Assembly: GCF_030373225.1 (NCBI RefSeq)
Contig: NZ_JAUCZG010000013.1
Location: forward strand, 1 to 64,000
Source of the DNA: Hydrogenophaga sp.
GTDB taxonomy: Bacteria > Pseudomonadota > Gammaproteobacteria > Burkholderiales > Burkholderiaceae_C
Length of the DNA: 64,000 bases
Reading direction: 5' to 3'
Below the pieces are notes generated by a model. That model searched no databases. It had not been told where the DNA came from and saw nothing but the letters and a program-made list of their open reading frames with translations. Made by a program: the position numbers and the translations under genes. Below are positions 29,308-37,472 of this stretch, one piece after another (position 1 is the first letter of the stretch; the number at the start of each line of letters is the position of its first letter).

Positions 29308-30201
29308 ATGTCTTCATTGTTCGAGTTGGTGCTCATGGTGCCCGAAGCTTCTGTGGAGGCGGTGAGCGATGCACTCGACGCGCTCGACGCCCTGAGCACC
29401 TCGGTGGAAGATGCCGACGCCATGACCGACGCCGAGCAGGCGCTGTTTGGTGAGCCCGGCATGCCGCCGCCCAAGGAGGGCTGGCAGCGCTCTCGCGTCG
29501 TCGCGTTGTTTGCCACCGAAGCGGCGGCGCGCGAGGCGGCCGGGCTGCTCAAGCTGCAGGATTTTTTTCTCGGTTGCGAGGTGTCGGGCGTGCAGCCGGT
29601 GCCCGAGCAGGACTGGGTGCGCCTGACGCAGTCGCAGTTTGCGCCGGTGGAGATCACGCCCACGTTCTGGATCGTGCCGAGCTGGCACGAGCCGCCCGAA
29701 GCCGCCAGGCAGGTCATCCGGCTCGATCCGGGCCTGGCGTTCGGCACCGGCACGCACCCCACGACCCGCATGTGCCTGCGCTGGACGGCGCAGCACCCAC
29801 CGCTGGGCCAGCGCGTGCTGGACTACGGCTGCGGCTCCGGCATCCTGGCGATCGGGGCGGCGAAGTTCGGTGCGCGCGAGATCATCGCGGTGGACATCGA
29901 CCCCGCCGCCGTGGAGGCAACTCGGCTCAACGCCACGGCCAACCACGTCACCCTGAGCGAGGGCTTGCCCGACAAGGCGCAAGGGGAGCACGACCTGGTG
30001 CTGGCCAACATCCTGGCCACGCCGCTGAAGGTGCTGGCTCCGTTGCTGTGTTCGCATGTTCGGGCGGGCGGTCACCTGGTGCTCGCAGGCATCCTCGCGC
30101 GCCAGGCCGACGAGTTGATCGAAGCCTATGCCCCCTGGGTCGCGTTGCAGGTCAGCGACGAAGAGGACGGCTGGATCCTCATGACCGCGGTCAAGGCCTG
30201 A
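29308..30201 (+). CDS. prmA: ribosomal protein L11 methyltransferase
   Basis: PrmA (297 aa) trimethylates ribosomal protein L11 using S-adenosylmethionine. The N-terminal substrate domain (MSSLFELVLMVPEASVEAVSDAL) is followed by the Rossmann methyltransferase with RLDPGLAFGTGTHPTTRMCL, motif I VLDYGCGSGILAIGAAKFG, AVDIDPAAVEATR and NILATPLKVLAPLL. The ATG at 29308 has GGGGAA eight bases upstream. Upstream in-frame extension would read into the hairpin spacer and lacks family similarity. accBC-prmA is a frequent order in betaproteobacteria. Confidence 0.95.
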   Translation: MSSLFELVLMVPEASVEAVSDALDALDALSTSVEDADAMTDAEQALFGEPGMPPPKEGWQRSRVVALFATEAAAREAAGLLKLQDFFLGCEVSGVQPVPEQDWVRLTQSQFAPVEITPTFWIVPSWHEPPEAARQVIRLDPGLAFGTGTHPTTRMCLRWTAQHPPLGQRVLDYGCGSGILAIGAAKFGAREIIAVDIDPAAVEATRLNATANHVTLSEGLPDKAQGEHDLVLANILATPLKVLAPLLCSHVRAGGHLVLAGILARQADELIEAYAPWVALQVSDEEDGWILMTAVKA

Positions 30202-30220
30202 GCCTCCCTGCTGCGCCCCC

Positions 30221-30226
30221 GATAAT
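30221..30226 (+). promoter_or_regulatory. -10-like GATAAT placed for a leaderless transcript
   Basis: GATAAT lies exactly six bases (CGGCGC) before the ATG of the zinc-ribbon gene, with no ribosome site between. This is the same arrangement as at 11259, 21596, 25849 and 25920. A transcript from here would begin at the start codon. Confidence 0.45.
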
Positions 30227-30232
30227 CGGCGC

Positions 30233-31228
30233 ATGAGTTTCACCACCCGTTGCCCGGCTTGCGGAACGACCTTCCGGATCGTTGCCGATCAGCTGAAGAT
30301 TTCCGAAGGCTGGGTGCGTTGTGGCCACTGCGCCGATGTGTTCGATGCCACGCTCTACCTGGAGCCCTGGGTGCCGGAAGCGCCGGCCGCACCCGGGGCC
30401 GCAACCCCGCCTGCGGTCGCGCGAGCCGAACTCACGGCCGCCAGCGATCCCCGCGAAGAGGAGCCGGTGACGCGGCCTCCCGCACCGGTGCCGCAAGCCC
30501 CGCAGGGCGAGGCGGCGCAAGACGCCGACTTCGGAACCGAGCTGCAACGATTTGCAGCCGCCAAGGCCGCCGCTGAAGCCTCGGCGGCAGCGGCGGCATC
30601 GGCATCGGCTGGCAAACCGGCGTCGGCCGCCAGGCCCGCCGTCGCCGCGCCAGTCCAGAAGACCCCGGCGCCGGCGGACGATGAGCGCGAGCCCGTCGAG
30701 CCCCAGGCGGTTCCCGGATTCGTGCGCCAGGCCCGTCAGCGCGCCTTCTGGCAGACGCCCGGCGTGCGGTTCGCTTTGTCGCTGCTGGTCGTGGTGCTTG
30801 CGGTCTTGCTGGCGGCGCAGTGGGCCTTGCACGAGCGCGATCGAATCGCTGCCTGGCGGCCCGCGTTGAAGCCGTTTCTGCAGCAGGCCTGTGCGCCGCT
30901 GGGCTGCACCGTCATGCCGCTGCGCAACATCGACGCCATCGTGATCGACAGTTCTGCGCTGGTTCGCCGTCTGGGCAACTTCCATTCCTTCGATCTGGTG
31001 CTCAAGAACACGGCCGACATGCCGCTGGCCTTGCCCGCACTCGAACTGAGCCTCACCGACTCGCGCGACGAGGTCATCTCGCGCCGTGTGTTCCTGCCCG
31101 AGGAGTGGCCCGACGCGCCCGAGGTGTTGCCTGCGTCGGGCTCGTTGACCGTGAGCTTTCGCCTGTCGCTGGCGGTGGCAGAAGCCACGCCCATGGCCGG
31201 GTACCGCGCCCTGGTTTTTTACCCCTGA
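30233..31228 (+). CDS. MJ0042-type zinc-ribbon protein with DUF3426 domain
   Basis: A 331-residue protein. The N-terminus is a zinc ribbon with two CxxC knuckles (CPAC at 7-10 and CGHC at 30-33). A long Ala/Pro-rich low-complexity linker (about 45-160) follows, then one membrane helix (about 178-200, FALSLLVVVLAVLLAAQWAL), then a DUF3426 domain on the far side of the membrane (LGCTVMPLRNIDAIVIDSSAL to MAGYRALVFYP). It follows prmA by 31 bases. The same order, followed by a PfkB kinase, is common in the order. Function is unknown. Confidence 0.85.
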   Translation: MSFTTRCPACGTTFRIVADQLKISEGWVRCGHCADVFDATLYLEPWVPEAPAAPGAATPPAVARAELTAASDPREEEPVTRPPAPVPQAPQGEAAQDADFGTELQRFAAAKAAAEASAAAAASASAGKPASAARPAVAAPVQKTPAPADDEREPVEPQAVPGFVRQARQRAFWQTPGVRFALSLLVVVLAVLLAAQWALHERDRIAAWRPALKPFLQQACAPLGCTVMPLRNIDAIVIDSSALVRRLGNFHSFDLVLKNTADMPLALPALELSLTDSRDEVISRRVFLPEEWPDAPEVLPASGSLTVSFRLSLAVAEATPMAGYRALVFYP

Positions 31229-31258
31229 CTTTTCCAACCCTGATGGATCGACTTCACC

Positions 31259-32149
31259 ATGCCCATTCTTGTTTGCGGATCACTGGCCTTTGACACCATC
31301 ATGTCCTTCGAGGGCCGTTTTGCCGAGCAGATCCTGCCCAGTCAACTGCATATCCTCAACGTGTCGTTTCTCGTGCCCGGCCTTCGCCGCGAGTACGGTG
31401 GCTGCGCCGGCAACATCGCCTACGGCCTGCGCCAGCTGGGTGCGCAGGCCGTGCCGCTCGCCACGCTGGGCAACGACGGCCAGGAATACCTCGAACGCAT
31501 GCGCTCGCTCGGTGTGGACACCGCGCATGTGAACAGCGCCCTCGAGAGCTACACCGCGCAGGCCATGATCATGACCGACCGGGACAACAACCAGATCACC
31601 GCCTTTCACCCGGGCGCCATGTCGATGGCCCATGAAAACCCGGTACCTGCGCGCAACGACATCGCGGTGGCCATCATCTCGCCCGATGGCCGCGACGCCA
31701 TGCTCATCCATGCGAAGCAGCTGCATGCAGCCGGCGTTCCCTTCGTGTTCGATCCGGGCCAGGGCCTGCCCATGTTCAACGGCGAAGAACTCAAGGAGTT
31801 CATCGAGCTGGCCACCTGGGTCACGGTGAACGACTACGAGGGGAAGATGCTGTCCGACCGCACAGGCCTGTCGTTCGAGGAGATGGCCTTGCGCGTGCGT
31901 GGACTCATCGTCACGCTCGGCGAGCACGGGTGCGAGGTGTGGGAAAACGGCCAGAAGACCGTTGTGCCCGGTGCCCGGGCCACCGAGGTGGTCGATCCCA
32001 CCGGATGCGGCGATGCCTTCCGCGCGGCCTTGTTGCATGGCATTGAACAAGGCTGGTCGCTCGCACGGTGTGCGGAGCTCGGCAACCGCATGGGTGCGGC
32101 CAAGATCGCGTCACGCGGGGGGCAGAACTACACTGCGCCGGCGGTCTGA
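31259..32149 (+). CDS. PfkB-family carbohydrate/nucleoside kinase
   Basis: A 296-residue ribokinase-fold kinase, closest in feel to adenosine-kinase-like members. Signatures are GGCAGNIAYGLRQLGAQAVPLATLGNDG (substrate lid and first PfkB signature, residues about 43-70) and DPTGCGDAFRAALLHG (second signature with the catalytic aspartate; family form usually has GAGD, here GCGD). It phosphorylates a sugar or nucleoside with ATP; the substrate cannot be named. It lies 30 bases after the zinc-ribbon gene and is probably the end of that operon. Confidence 0.85.
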   Translation: MPILVCGSLAFDTIMSFEGRFAEQILPSQLHILNVSFLVPGLRREYGGCAGNIAYGLRQLGAQAVPLATLGNDGQEYLERMRSLGVDTAHVNSALESYTAQAMIMTDRDNNQITAFHPGAMSMAHENPVPARNDIAVAIISPDGRDAMLIHAKQLHAAGVPFVFDPGQGLPMFNGEELKEFIELATWVTVNDYEGKMLSDRTGLSFEEMALRVRGLIVTLGEHGCEVWENGQKTVVPGARATEVVDPTGCGDAFRAALLHGIEQGWSLARCAELGNRMGAAKIASRGGQNYTAPAV

Positions 32150-32170
32150 CCCGGGGTTGCAGCGGACATG

Positions 32171-32197
32171 AAAATGCCCGACGCTTTCGCGTCGGGC
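32171..32197 (-). terminator. intrinsic terminator of the histone H1-like gene
   Basis: The arms GCCCGACGC and GCGTCGGGC pair perfectly over nine bases with a four-base loop. On the minus strand the hairpin is followed by ATTTT (complement of 32171-32175), on the plus strand by no T-run, so it serves the minus-strand gene. It lies 26 bases after the stop (32223) that the H1-like gene would use if its reading frame were intact. Confidence 0.8.
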
Positions 32198-32222
32198 TGG
32201 CCAGGTCATCGAGAGATCGACT

Positions 32223-32539
32223 TCAGGGCTTGCTGGAGGTTGGAAACGGCCAGGCAGCCTGTGGGTTGAGCTTCGTCTGAGCCGCAGGAGCAGCAGGGGC
32301 CCCGGTGCAGCCTTCTTCACCGCAGGCTTCTTCGCAGCAGCTTTCTTCGCCGGTGCGGCCTTCTTCACCGCAGGCTTCTTCGCAGCGGCTTTCTTCGCCG
32401 GTGCGGCCTTCTTGGCGACAACTTTCTTCGCCGGTGCGGCCTTCTTCGCGGGAGCTGCTTTCTTCGCAGCGACTTTCTTGGCCGGGGCGGCCTTTTTCGC
32501 CGGGGCTTTTTTAGCCGGGGCTTTTTTCGCAGTTGCCAT
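32223..32539 (-). CDS. histone H1-like Lys/Ala/Pro-rich DNA-binding protein with an apparent frameshift
   Basis: The first 80 codons encode tandem KKAAPAKK/KKPAVKK-type repeats, a basic tail that binds and compacts DNA like eukaryotic H1 C-termini. AAGGAGA lies six bases before ATG 32539. At GGGGCCCC (32296-32303) the frame shifts. As written the frame runs on through the terminator to 32111 with an unrelated tail, but one frame over the sequence reads APAAPAAQTKLNPQAAWPFP and then stops at 32223, matching the C-terminus I recall for such proteins in this family. Adding one base in the run restores a 105-residue protein. It may be a real mutation or a sequencing error. Confidence 0.8.
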
Positions 32540-32764
32540 TGTTTTCTCCTTGATCAAGTTGCAAAGAGCACTTCATCCGGTCACTGTGCCGGTGAAGTGA
32601 TTCAACGCGCTGGAGCCGTGTGGATGCATCCACGGCTGGCCCCAAGGTGTTGAATCCTGTGACAAAACCCTGCCCCCGGCACCGAGGTGCCAGCAGCAGG
32701 GTTTTGAAATGTCGAAACGCATGTGAGAGTAGATCCGTCTGGCAGTGCGACCCCGGCAGTGGCT
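32540..32764. other. intergenic region between the H1-like gene and nrdB with a nested inverted repeat
   Basis: This 225-base gap holds the H1-like promoter (minus strand) and the nrdB terminator. A nested inverted repeat is visible: outer arms GATTCAAC (32599-32606) and GTTGAATC (32649-32656), inner arms AGCCGTG (32614-32620) and CACGGCT (32631-32637), centred on the palindrome TGGATGCATCCA. It could be an operator or cruciform, or part of the H1-like 5' leader. No promoter hexamers could be assigned with confidence. Confidence 0.45.
32664..32705 (-). terminator. intrinsic terminator of nrdAB
   Basis: Outer arms AAAACCCTGC (32664-32673) and GCAGGGTTTT (32696-32705) enclose an inner stem GGCAC/GTGCC. 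Read on the minus strand it ends GGCAGGGTTTTG, a strong stem with a short T-run, 59 bases after the nrdB stop. The A/T symmetry means it may also work on the plus strand. Confidence 0.7.
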
Positions 32765-33958
32765 TCAGTCCCAGGACAGGGCGCCGCCCGTCTGGTATTC
32801 GATCACTCGGGTCTCGAAGAAATTGCGTTCCTTCTTGAGGTCGATCATTTCGCTCATCCAGGGAAACGGGTTTTCTTCGTTCGGGAACATGGGTTCAAGC
32901 CCGATCTGCGTGGCGCGCCGGTTGGCGATGTAGCGCAGGTAGCCCTTGAACATGGATGCGTTCATGCCGAGCACGCCACGCGGCATGGTGTCTTCGGCGT
33001 AACGGTATTCGAGTTCGACGGCCTGGAGGAACAACTGCTTGATTTCTTCCTTGAACTCGGCCGTCCACAGCATAGGGTTCTCCATCTTGATCGCGTTGAT
33101 CAGATCGATGCCGAAGTTGCAGTGCATGGACTCGTCGCGCAGGATGTACTGGTATTGCTCGGCGGCACCGGTCATCTTGTTCTGTCGACCCAGCGCAAGG
33201 ATCTGCGTGAAGCCGACGTAGAAGAACAGGCCCTCCATCAGGCACGCGAAAACGATCAGGCTCTTCAGCAGGCGCTGGTCGGTCTCGGGCGTGCCGGTGT
33301 GGAAGTTCGGGTCCATGATCGCTTCGATGAAGGGGATCAGGAACTCGTCCTTGTCGCGGATCGACTTGACTTCGTTGTAGGCGTTGAAGATCTCGGACTC
33401 GTCCAGACCGAGCGACTCCACGATGTACTGGTAGGCGTGCGTGTGGATCGCCTCTTCGAACGCCTGGCGCAGCAGGAACTGGCGGCACTCGGGTGCGGTG
33501 ATGTGGCGGTAGGTGCCCAGAACGATGTTGTTGGCGGCGAGCGAATCGGCGGTCACGAAGAAGCCGAGGTTGCGCTTGACGATGCGGCGCTCGTCGTCGG
33601 TCAGTCCGTTGGGATCTTTCCAGAGCGCGATGTCGCGACTCATGTTCACTTCCTGGGGCATCCAGTGGTTGGCGCAGGTGGCGAGGTACTTCTCCCAGGC
33701 CCACTTGTACTTGAACGGCACCAGCTGGTTGACGTCGGTCTGGCCGTTGATGATGCGCTTGTCGGCGGCATTGACGCGGTGGCCGCCGGTGGCTGCAGCA
33801 GGCGCCTTCGCCGGCGCTGCGTTGGAAGAGAAAGAGGGAGAGAGTGCGGAGGCGCTGCGCTCACTCGACAGTGAGGCTTGCAGACCCTGCATGCCGGAGG
33901 ACATGGGGTTGTGCGATGGCTTCGTGGAGGGCGTGGTGTGTTCGTCCCAGGTCAACAT
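32765..33958 (-). CDS. nrdB: ribonucleoside-diphosphate reductase, beta subunit (class Ia)
   Basis: NrdB (397 aa) houses the diiron-tyrosyl radical for deoxyribonucleotide synthesis. After a low-complexity N-terminal extension (about residues 1-65, Ser/Ala/Pro-rich) the core shows [17 protein letters not shown]. Here E-x2-H ligates iron, and the tyrosine seven residues after the glutamate is in the radical position. The second ligand set is [17 protein letters not shown]. The C-terminal tail [14 protein letters not shown] fits the subunit-docking region. The ATG at 33958 is preceded by GGAAA. It is the second gene of nrdAB. Confidence 0.95.
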   Translation of the reverse strand: MLTWDEHTTPSTKPSHNPMSSGMQGLQASLSSERSASALSPSFSSNAAPAKAPAAATGGHRVNAADKRIINGQTDVNQLVPFKYKWAWEKYLATCANHWMPQEVNMSRDIALWKDPNGLTDDERRIVKRNLGFFVTADSLAANNIVLGTYRHITAPECRQFLLRQAFEEAIHTHAYQYIVESLGLDESEIFNAYNEVKSIRDKDEFLIPFIEAIMDPNFHTGTPETDQRLLKSLIVFACLMEGLFFYVGFTQILALGRQNKMTGAAEQYQYILRDESMHCNFGIDLINAIKMENPMLWTAEFKEEIKQLFLQAVELEYRYAEDTMPRGVLGMNASMFKGYLRYIANRRATQIGLEPMFPNEENPFPWMSEMIDLKKERNFFETRVIEYQTGGALSWD

Positions 33959-34038
33959 AGATGTTTCCAATTCTTCGAATTATCAAAGTGTCTGCATGAA
34001 ATGCAAAGTGATCGTGCGTGACGCGCCGTGTTTGTGTT

Positions 34039-34075
34039 GCTGTGTCGCATCGATTGGAGATCGATGTGACACAGC
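34039..34075 (-). other. 16-bp-stem hairpin in the nrdA-nrdB intercistronic gap
   Basis: The arms GCTGTGTCGCATCGAT (34039-34054) and ATCGATGTGACACAGC (34060-34075) pair over 16 bases with a single mismatch or wobble and a five-base loop. It lies 23 bases after the nrdA stop and 80 bases before nrdB. No T-run follows, so it is not an ordinary terminator. It could protect or process the nrdA 3' end, set the NrdA:NrdB ratio, or act as an operator. Confidence 0.65.
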
Positions 34076-34098
34076 ACACACACCACAGCACGGCGAAT

Positions 34099-37017
34099 TC
34101 ACTGACAGGCTTCGCAACCGGGGTCGTCGATCGCGCAGAACTTGATGTCGGTGGCAGGTGCATCGACCAGCGCAGGGCTTGCTGCCGCCGCTGCATTTGC
34201 AGCGGTGGTGGCAGCCATGCCGGCGGTGGTTGCGTCGAGCGAAACCGCGTTGAGTTGGCCAGCACGGCCGGTGGACTTCTCCGCCTGCGTGGCCGACGTG
34301 GTGCGCAGGTAATAGGTGGTCTTGAGACCACGCAACCACGCGAGCTTGTAGGTGTCGTCGAGCTTCTTGCCCGAGGCGCCGGCCATGTAGATGTTCAGGC
34401 TCTGTGCCTGGTCGATCCACTTCTGGCGACGGGCCGCAGCTTCCACCAGCCACAGCGGTTCGACTTCAAACGCGGTGGCATACAGTGCCTTCACTTCTTG
34501 CGGCACGCGGTCGATCGGACGCAGCGAACCGTCGAAGTGTTTGAGGTCCATGACCATCACGTCGTCCCACAGGCCCAGGCGCTTGAGGTCTTTCACGAGG
34601 TAGCCGTTGATGACGGTGAACTCACCGGAGAGGTTGGACTTCACCGAGAGGTTGCCAAAGCAGGGCTCGATCGATGCGTCCACGCCGATGATGTTGGAGA
34701 TGGTCGCGGTCGGTGCGATGGCGACGCAGTTGGAATTGCGCATGCCGTCGGTGGCGATCTTGCGGCGCAGCGCGTCCCAGTCCATGCTGACCGAGCGATC
34801 CACGTCCACGTAACCGCCACGCTCGCGGGACAGCAGGTCCAGCGTGTCGGGGGGCAGGATGCCCTGGTCCCACAGCGAGCCCTTGTAGCTGGCGTAGCGG
34901 CCGCGTTCGCGGGCGAGTTCGGTGGAGGCCCAGTAGGCGTAGTAGCAGACAGCTTCCATCGAGCGGTCGGCGAATTCCACCGCATCGTTGGAGGCGTAGG
35001 GGATGCGCAGCTCGTACAGTGCGTCCTGAAAGCCCATGACGCCCAGACCCACCGGGCGGTGGCGCATGTTGGAGTCCCGCGCTTTCTTGACGGCGTAGTA
35101 GTTGATGTCGATCACGTTGTCGAGCATGCGCATCGCCGTCTTGATCGTCTTCTGCAGCTTGTCGTGGTCCATCTGACCGTCCTTCAAGTGCTGCAGCAGG
35201 TTGATCGAGCCGAGGTTGCACACCGCGGTTTCGGTGTCGCTGGTGTTGAGCGTGATCTCGGTGCACAGGTTGGAGCTGTGGACAACGCCGGCGTGCTGCT
35301 GCGGTGAGCGAACGTTGCACGCGTCCTTGAACGTGATCCAGGGGTGGCCGGTCTCGAACAGCATCGAGAGCATCTTGCGCCACATGTCGGTGGCGGGCAC
35401 CTTGCGGTAGGGCTTGATCTCGCCGCGCGCGGCCTTCTCTTCGTAGGCCACATAGGCCTTCTCGAAATCGGCACCGAACAGGTCGTGCAGGTCGGGAACG
35501 CTGTTGGGCGAGAACAGGCTCCATTCGCCTTTTTCCATCACGCGTTTCATGAACAGGTCGGGAATCCAGTTCGCCGTGTTCATGTCGTGGGTGCGGCGGC
35601 GGTCGTCGCCGGTGTTCTTGCGCAACTCCAGGAACTCTTCGATGTCGAGGTGCCAGGTTTCGAGGTAGGTGCAGACCGCGCCCTTGCGCTTGCCGCCCTG
35701 GTTCACCGCCACGGCGGTGTCGTTGACCACCTTCAGGAAAGGCACGACACCTTGTGACTCGCCATTGGTGCCCTTGATGTGGGAGCCCAGCGCGCGCACG
35801 CGTGTCCAGTCGTTGCCCAGGCCACCGGCGAATTTGGAGAGCAGGGCGTTTTCCTTGATCGATTCGTAGATGCCGTCGAGGTCGTCGGGCACGGTGGTCA
35901 GGTAGCAGCTGGACAGCTGCGAACGCAGGGTGCCGCTGTTGAACAGCGTGGGCGTGGACGACATGAAGTCGAACGAGGACAGCACCTCGTAGAACTCGAT
36001 GGCGCGCGCTTCGCGGTCGATTTCATTGAGCGACAAACCCATGGCCACGCGCATGAAGAACGACTGCGGCAATTCGATGCGGGTCTTGCGCACGTGCAGG
36101 AAGTAGCGGTCGTACAGCGTCTGCAGGCCGAGGTAGTCGAACTGCAGGTCGCGCTCGGGCTTGAGTGCGGCGCCCAGGCGGGCCAGGTCGAACTGCAGCA
36201 GGCGCTCGTCGAGCAGGTCGTTGTCCACGCCCTTCTTGATGAACTGGGGAAAGTAGTCTGCGTAGCGCGCGCCCATCTCGGAAGAGGGCACTTCTTCGCC
36301 CATGACTTCCTTGACGATGGTGTGCAGCAGCAGGCGTGCGGTGGCGTAGGTGTAGTCAGGGTCTTTTTCGATCAGCGTGCGCGCGGCCAGGATGGAAGCC
36401 TTGTAAACCTCTTCGATCGGCACACCGTCGTACAGGTTGCGCTTGGTTTCGGCCACGATCGGGTCGGCATGGATGTCTTTTCCCAGACCGTTGCAGGCGT
36501 CTGCGATCAGGGACTGCAGGCGTTGCAGGTCGAGTGGCACCCGCTGGCCGCCGTCGATCACGTGCAGCGTGGCTTCGACCGGCTTGGCCGCCTCGGCCTG
36601 GTGGGCACGCTCCTGGGTGCGGCGTTCGCGGTACAGCACGTAGGCGCGCGCGACTTCGTGGTGGCTGCTGCGCATCAGGCCGAGCTCGACCTGGTCCTGC
36701 ACGTCTTCGATGTGGAAGGTGCCGCCGCCCGGGCGCGAACGCATCAGCGCCTTGACCACCGCGCCGGTGAGCTCGTCCACCGTCTCGCGCACGCTTGCCG
36801 AGGCGGCACCCTGGGTGCCGTGCACCGCCAGGAAGGCTTTCATCATGGCCACGGCGATCTTGCTGGGTTCGAACGAGACCACCGCACCGTTGCGGCGGAT
36901 GATCTGGTACTGCGCAAACACCGATTGGCTCGCAGCCGCTGGTGACGACGTGGATGAACCGGCAGGCTGCTTCTGGGTGGCAAACGGGGTGGCTGGGGTG
37001 GGAGAAGCGGTCAGCAT
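34099..37017 (-). CDS. nrdA: ribonucleoside-diphosphate reductase, alpha subunit (class Ia)
   Basis: NrdA (972 aa) is the catalytic subunit converting ribonucleoside diphosphates to deoxy forms. It is longer than E. coli NrdA (761 aa) because it carries two N-terminal ATP-cone regions (about 37-130 and 150-245), which give allosteric on/off control by ATP/dATP. The active site appears as SSCYLTTVPDD, SNLCTEITLNT (Asn, Cys, Glu) and TAVCNLGSINLL. The C-terminal redox pair is CEAC four residues from the end. AGAGGA lies five bases before the ATG. NrdR boxes flank its promoter. Confidence 0.97.
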   Translation of the reverse strand: MLTASPTPATPFATQKQPAGSSTSSPAAASQSVFAQYQIIRRNGAVVSFEPSKIAVAMMKAFLAVHGTQGAASASVRETVDELTGAVVKALMRSRPGGGTFHIEDVQDQVELGLMRSSHHEVARAYVLYRERRTQERAHQAEAAKPVEATLHVIDGGQRVPLDLQRLQSLIADACNGLGKDIHADPIVAETKRNLYDGVPIEEVYKASILAARTLIEKDPDYTYATARLLLHTIVKEVMGEEVPSSEMGARYADYFPQFIKKGVDNDLLDERLLQFDLARLGAALKPERDLQFDYLGLQTLYDRYFLHVRKTRIELPQSFFMRVAMGLSLNEIDREARAIEFYEVLSSFDFMSSTPTLFNSGTLRSQLSSCYLTTVPDDLDGIYESIKENALLSKFAGGLGNDWTRVRALGSHIKGTNGESQGVVPFLKVVNDTAVAVNQGGKRKGAVCTYLETWHLDIEEFLELRKNTGDDRRRTHDMNTANWIPDLFMKRVMEKGEWSLFSPNSVPDLHDLFGADFEKAYVAYEEKAARGEIKPYRKVPATDMWRKMLSMLFETGHPWITFKDACNVRSPQQHAGVVHSSNLCTEITLNTSDTETAVCNLGSINLLQHLKDGQMDHDKLQKTIKTAMRMLDNVIDINYYAVKKARDSNMRHRPVGLGVMGFQDALYELRIPYASNDAVEFADRSMEAVCYYAYWASTELARERGRYASYKGSLWDQGILPPDTLDLLSRERGGYVDVDRSVSMDWDALRRKIATDGMRNSNCVAIAPTATISNIIGVDASIEPCFGNLSVKSNLSGEFTVINGYLVKDLKRLGLWDDVMVMDLKHFDGSLRPIDRVPQEVKALYATAFEVEPLWLVEAAARRQKWIDQAQSLNIYMAGASGKKLDDTYKLAWLRGLKTTYYLRTTSATQAEKSTGRAGQLNAVSLDATTAGMAATTAANAAAAASPALVDAPATDIKFCAIDDPGCEACQ

Positions 37018-37197
37018 GGTTCCTCTTTCATTTGTTGTGGTTGGCCTGCCCGCAAGGCACGGGGTCGAAGGGCAGGACGGTCGGTTTCAGTTCGGATTCG
37101 CGGCGTTGCCCGGGGCCTTGTGCCGGGCGTGTGGCGGTTTTCAGCGGAAGAAAACAGGCCGGAGCAACGTGGAAGGTGTCGAAACTTGAAACGCGGA
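37018..37197 (-). other. about 180-base 5' leader of nrdA
   Basis: If transcription starts about seven bases past the -10 at 37204-37209, nrdA mRNA has a leader of roughly 180 bases. It contains the hairpin CCTGCCC (37045-37051) with GGGCAGG (37070-37076) around an 18-base loop, and ends with the ribosome site AGAGGA. No conserved riboswitch or leader peptide was recognised. Confidence 0.45.
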
Positions 37198-37201
37198 AGA
37201 C

Positions 37202-37217
37202 ACACTATATCTGGTGT
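37202..37217 (-). promoter_or_regulatory. NrdR box 1, overlapping the -10 of nrdA
   Basis: ACACTATATCTGGTGT matches the NrdR-box consensus acaCwAtATaTwGtgt at 14 of 16 positions and overlaps the -10 hexamer. NrdR, a zinc-finger/ATP-cone repressor, binds paired boxes in front of ribonucleotide reductase genes in most bacteria. The nrdR gene itself is not in this window. Confidence 0.82.
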
Positions 37218-37232
37218 GTGGGTGGTCTTCAA
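37204..37232 (-). promoter_or_regulatory. promoter of nrdAB
   Basis: On the minus strand TTGAAG (37227-37232) and TATAGT (37204-37209) are separated by exactly 17 bases. They match the sigma-70 consensus at four and five of six positions. The NrdR boxes lie over the -10 and directly upstream of the -35. Confidence 0.75.
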
Positions 37233-37233
37233 G

Positions 37234-37249
37234 CCACTACAGGTAGTGT
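37234..37249 (-). promoter_or_regulatory. NrdR box 2, just upstream of the -35 of nrdA
   Basis: CCACTACAGGTAGTGT matches the NrdR consensus at 12 of 16 positions. Its centre is 32 bases from that of box 1, about three helical turns, which puts both boxes on the same DNA face as expected for cooperative NrdR binding. Confidence 0.72.
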
Positions 37250-37472
37250 TTGGGAAAAAACCACCCCGTCAAATGCCGGGCACATTTTCTGGCCGGGGCG
37301 AGCAGCCGATCGGGCTGCGTGTGCGGCGCTGCGCGAGGCGCCCGGGAGTGCGCGTCAAGACTTGATCTCGCCTCACCGGAGCAGCATCGGCGCGCGTTTC
37401 GGCGCGATTTGCTCCCACATGCCGCGCACGCCTTGCGCCTTCTCGCGGGTGGGCTTGAGCTGCGCGAGGACC
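37250..37472. other. remaining intergenic DNA between the nrdA promoter and the ampD stop
   Basis: Beyond the second NrdR box I see no gene here. A small perfect hairpin GCAGCC-GATCG-GGCTGC lies at 37302-37318, but without a T-run on either strand. A run of A (37255-37260) lies upstream of the nrdA promoter and may add curvature. No terminator for the ampD end is obvious. Confidence 0.4.

Noticed and set aside
32176..32197. Terminator for the plus-strand PfkB kinase gene.
   Set aside because: No T-run follows on the plus strand; the T-run is on the minus-strand side, so it belongs to the H1-like gene.
32300..32530. Regular short repeats that could be a CRISPR array or satellite.
   Set aside because: The periodicity follows codons for Lys/Ala/Pro repeats of the H1-like protein, with a ribosome site and start codon; there are no spacers.
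36280..36920. The two ATP-cone regions of NrdA as a recent tandem duplication.
   Set aside because: They share the domain type but not close sequence; double cones are a known arrangement in class I NrdA.
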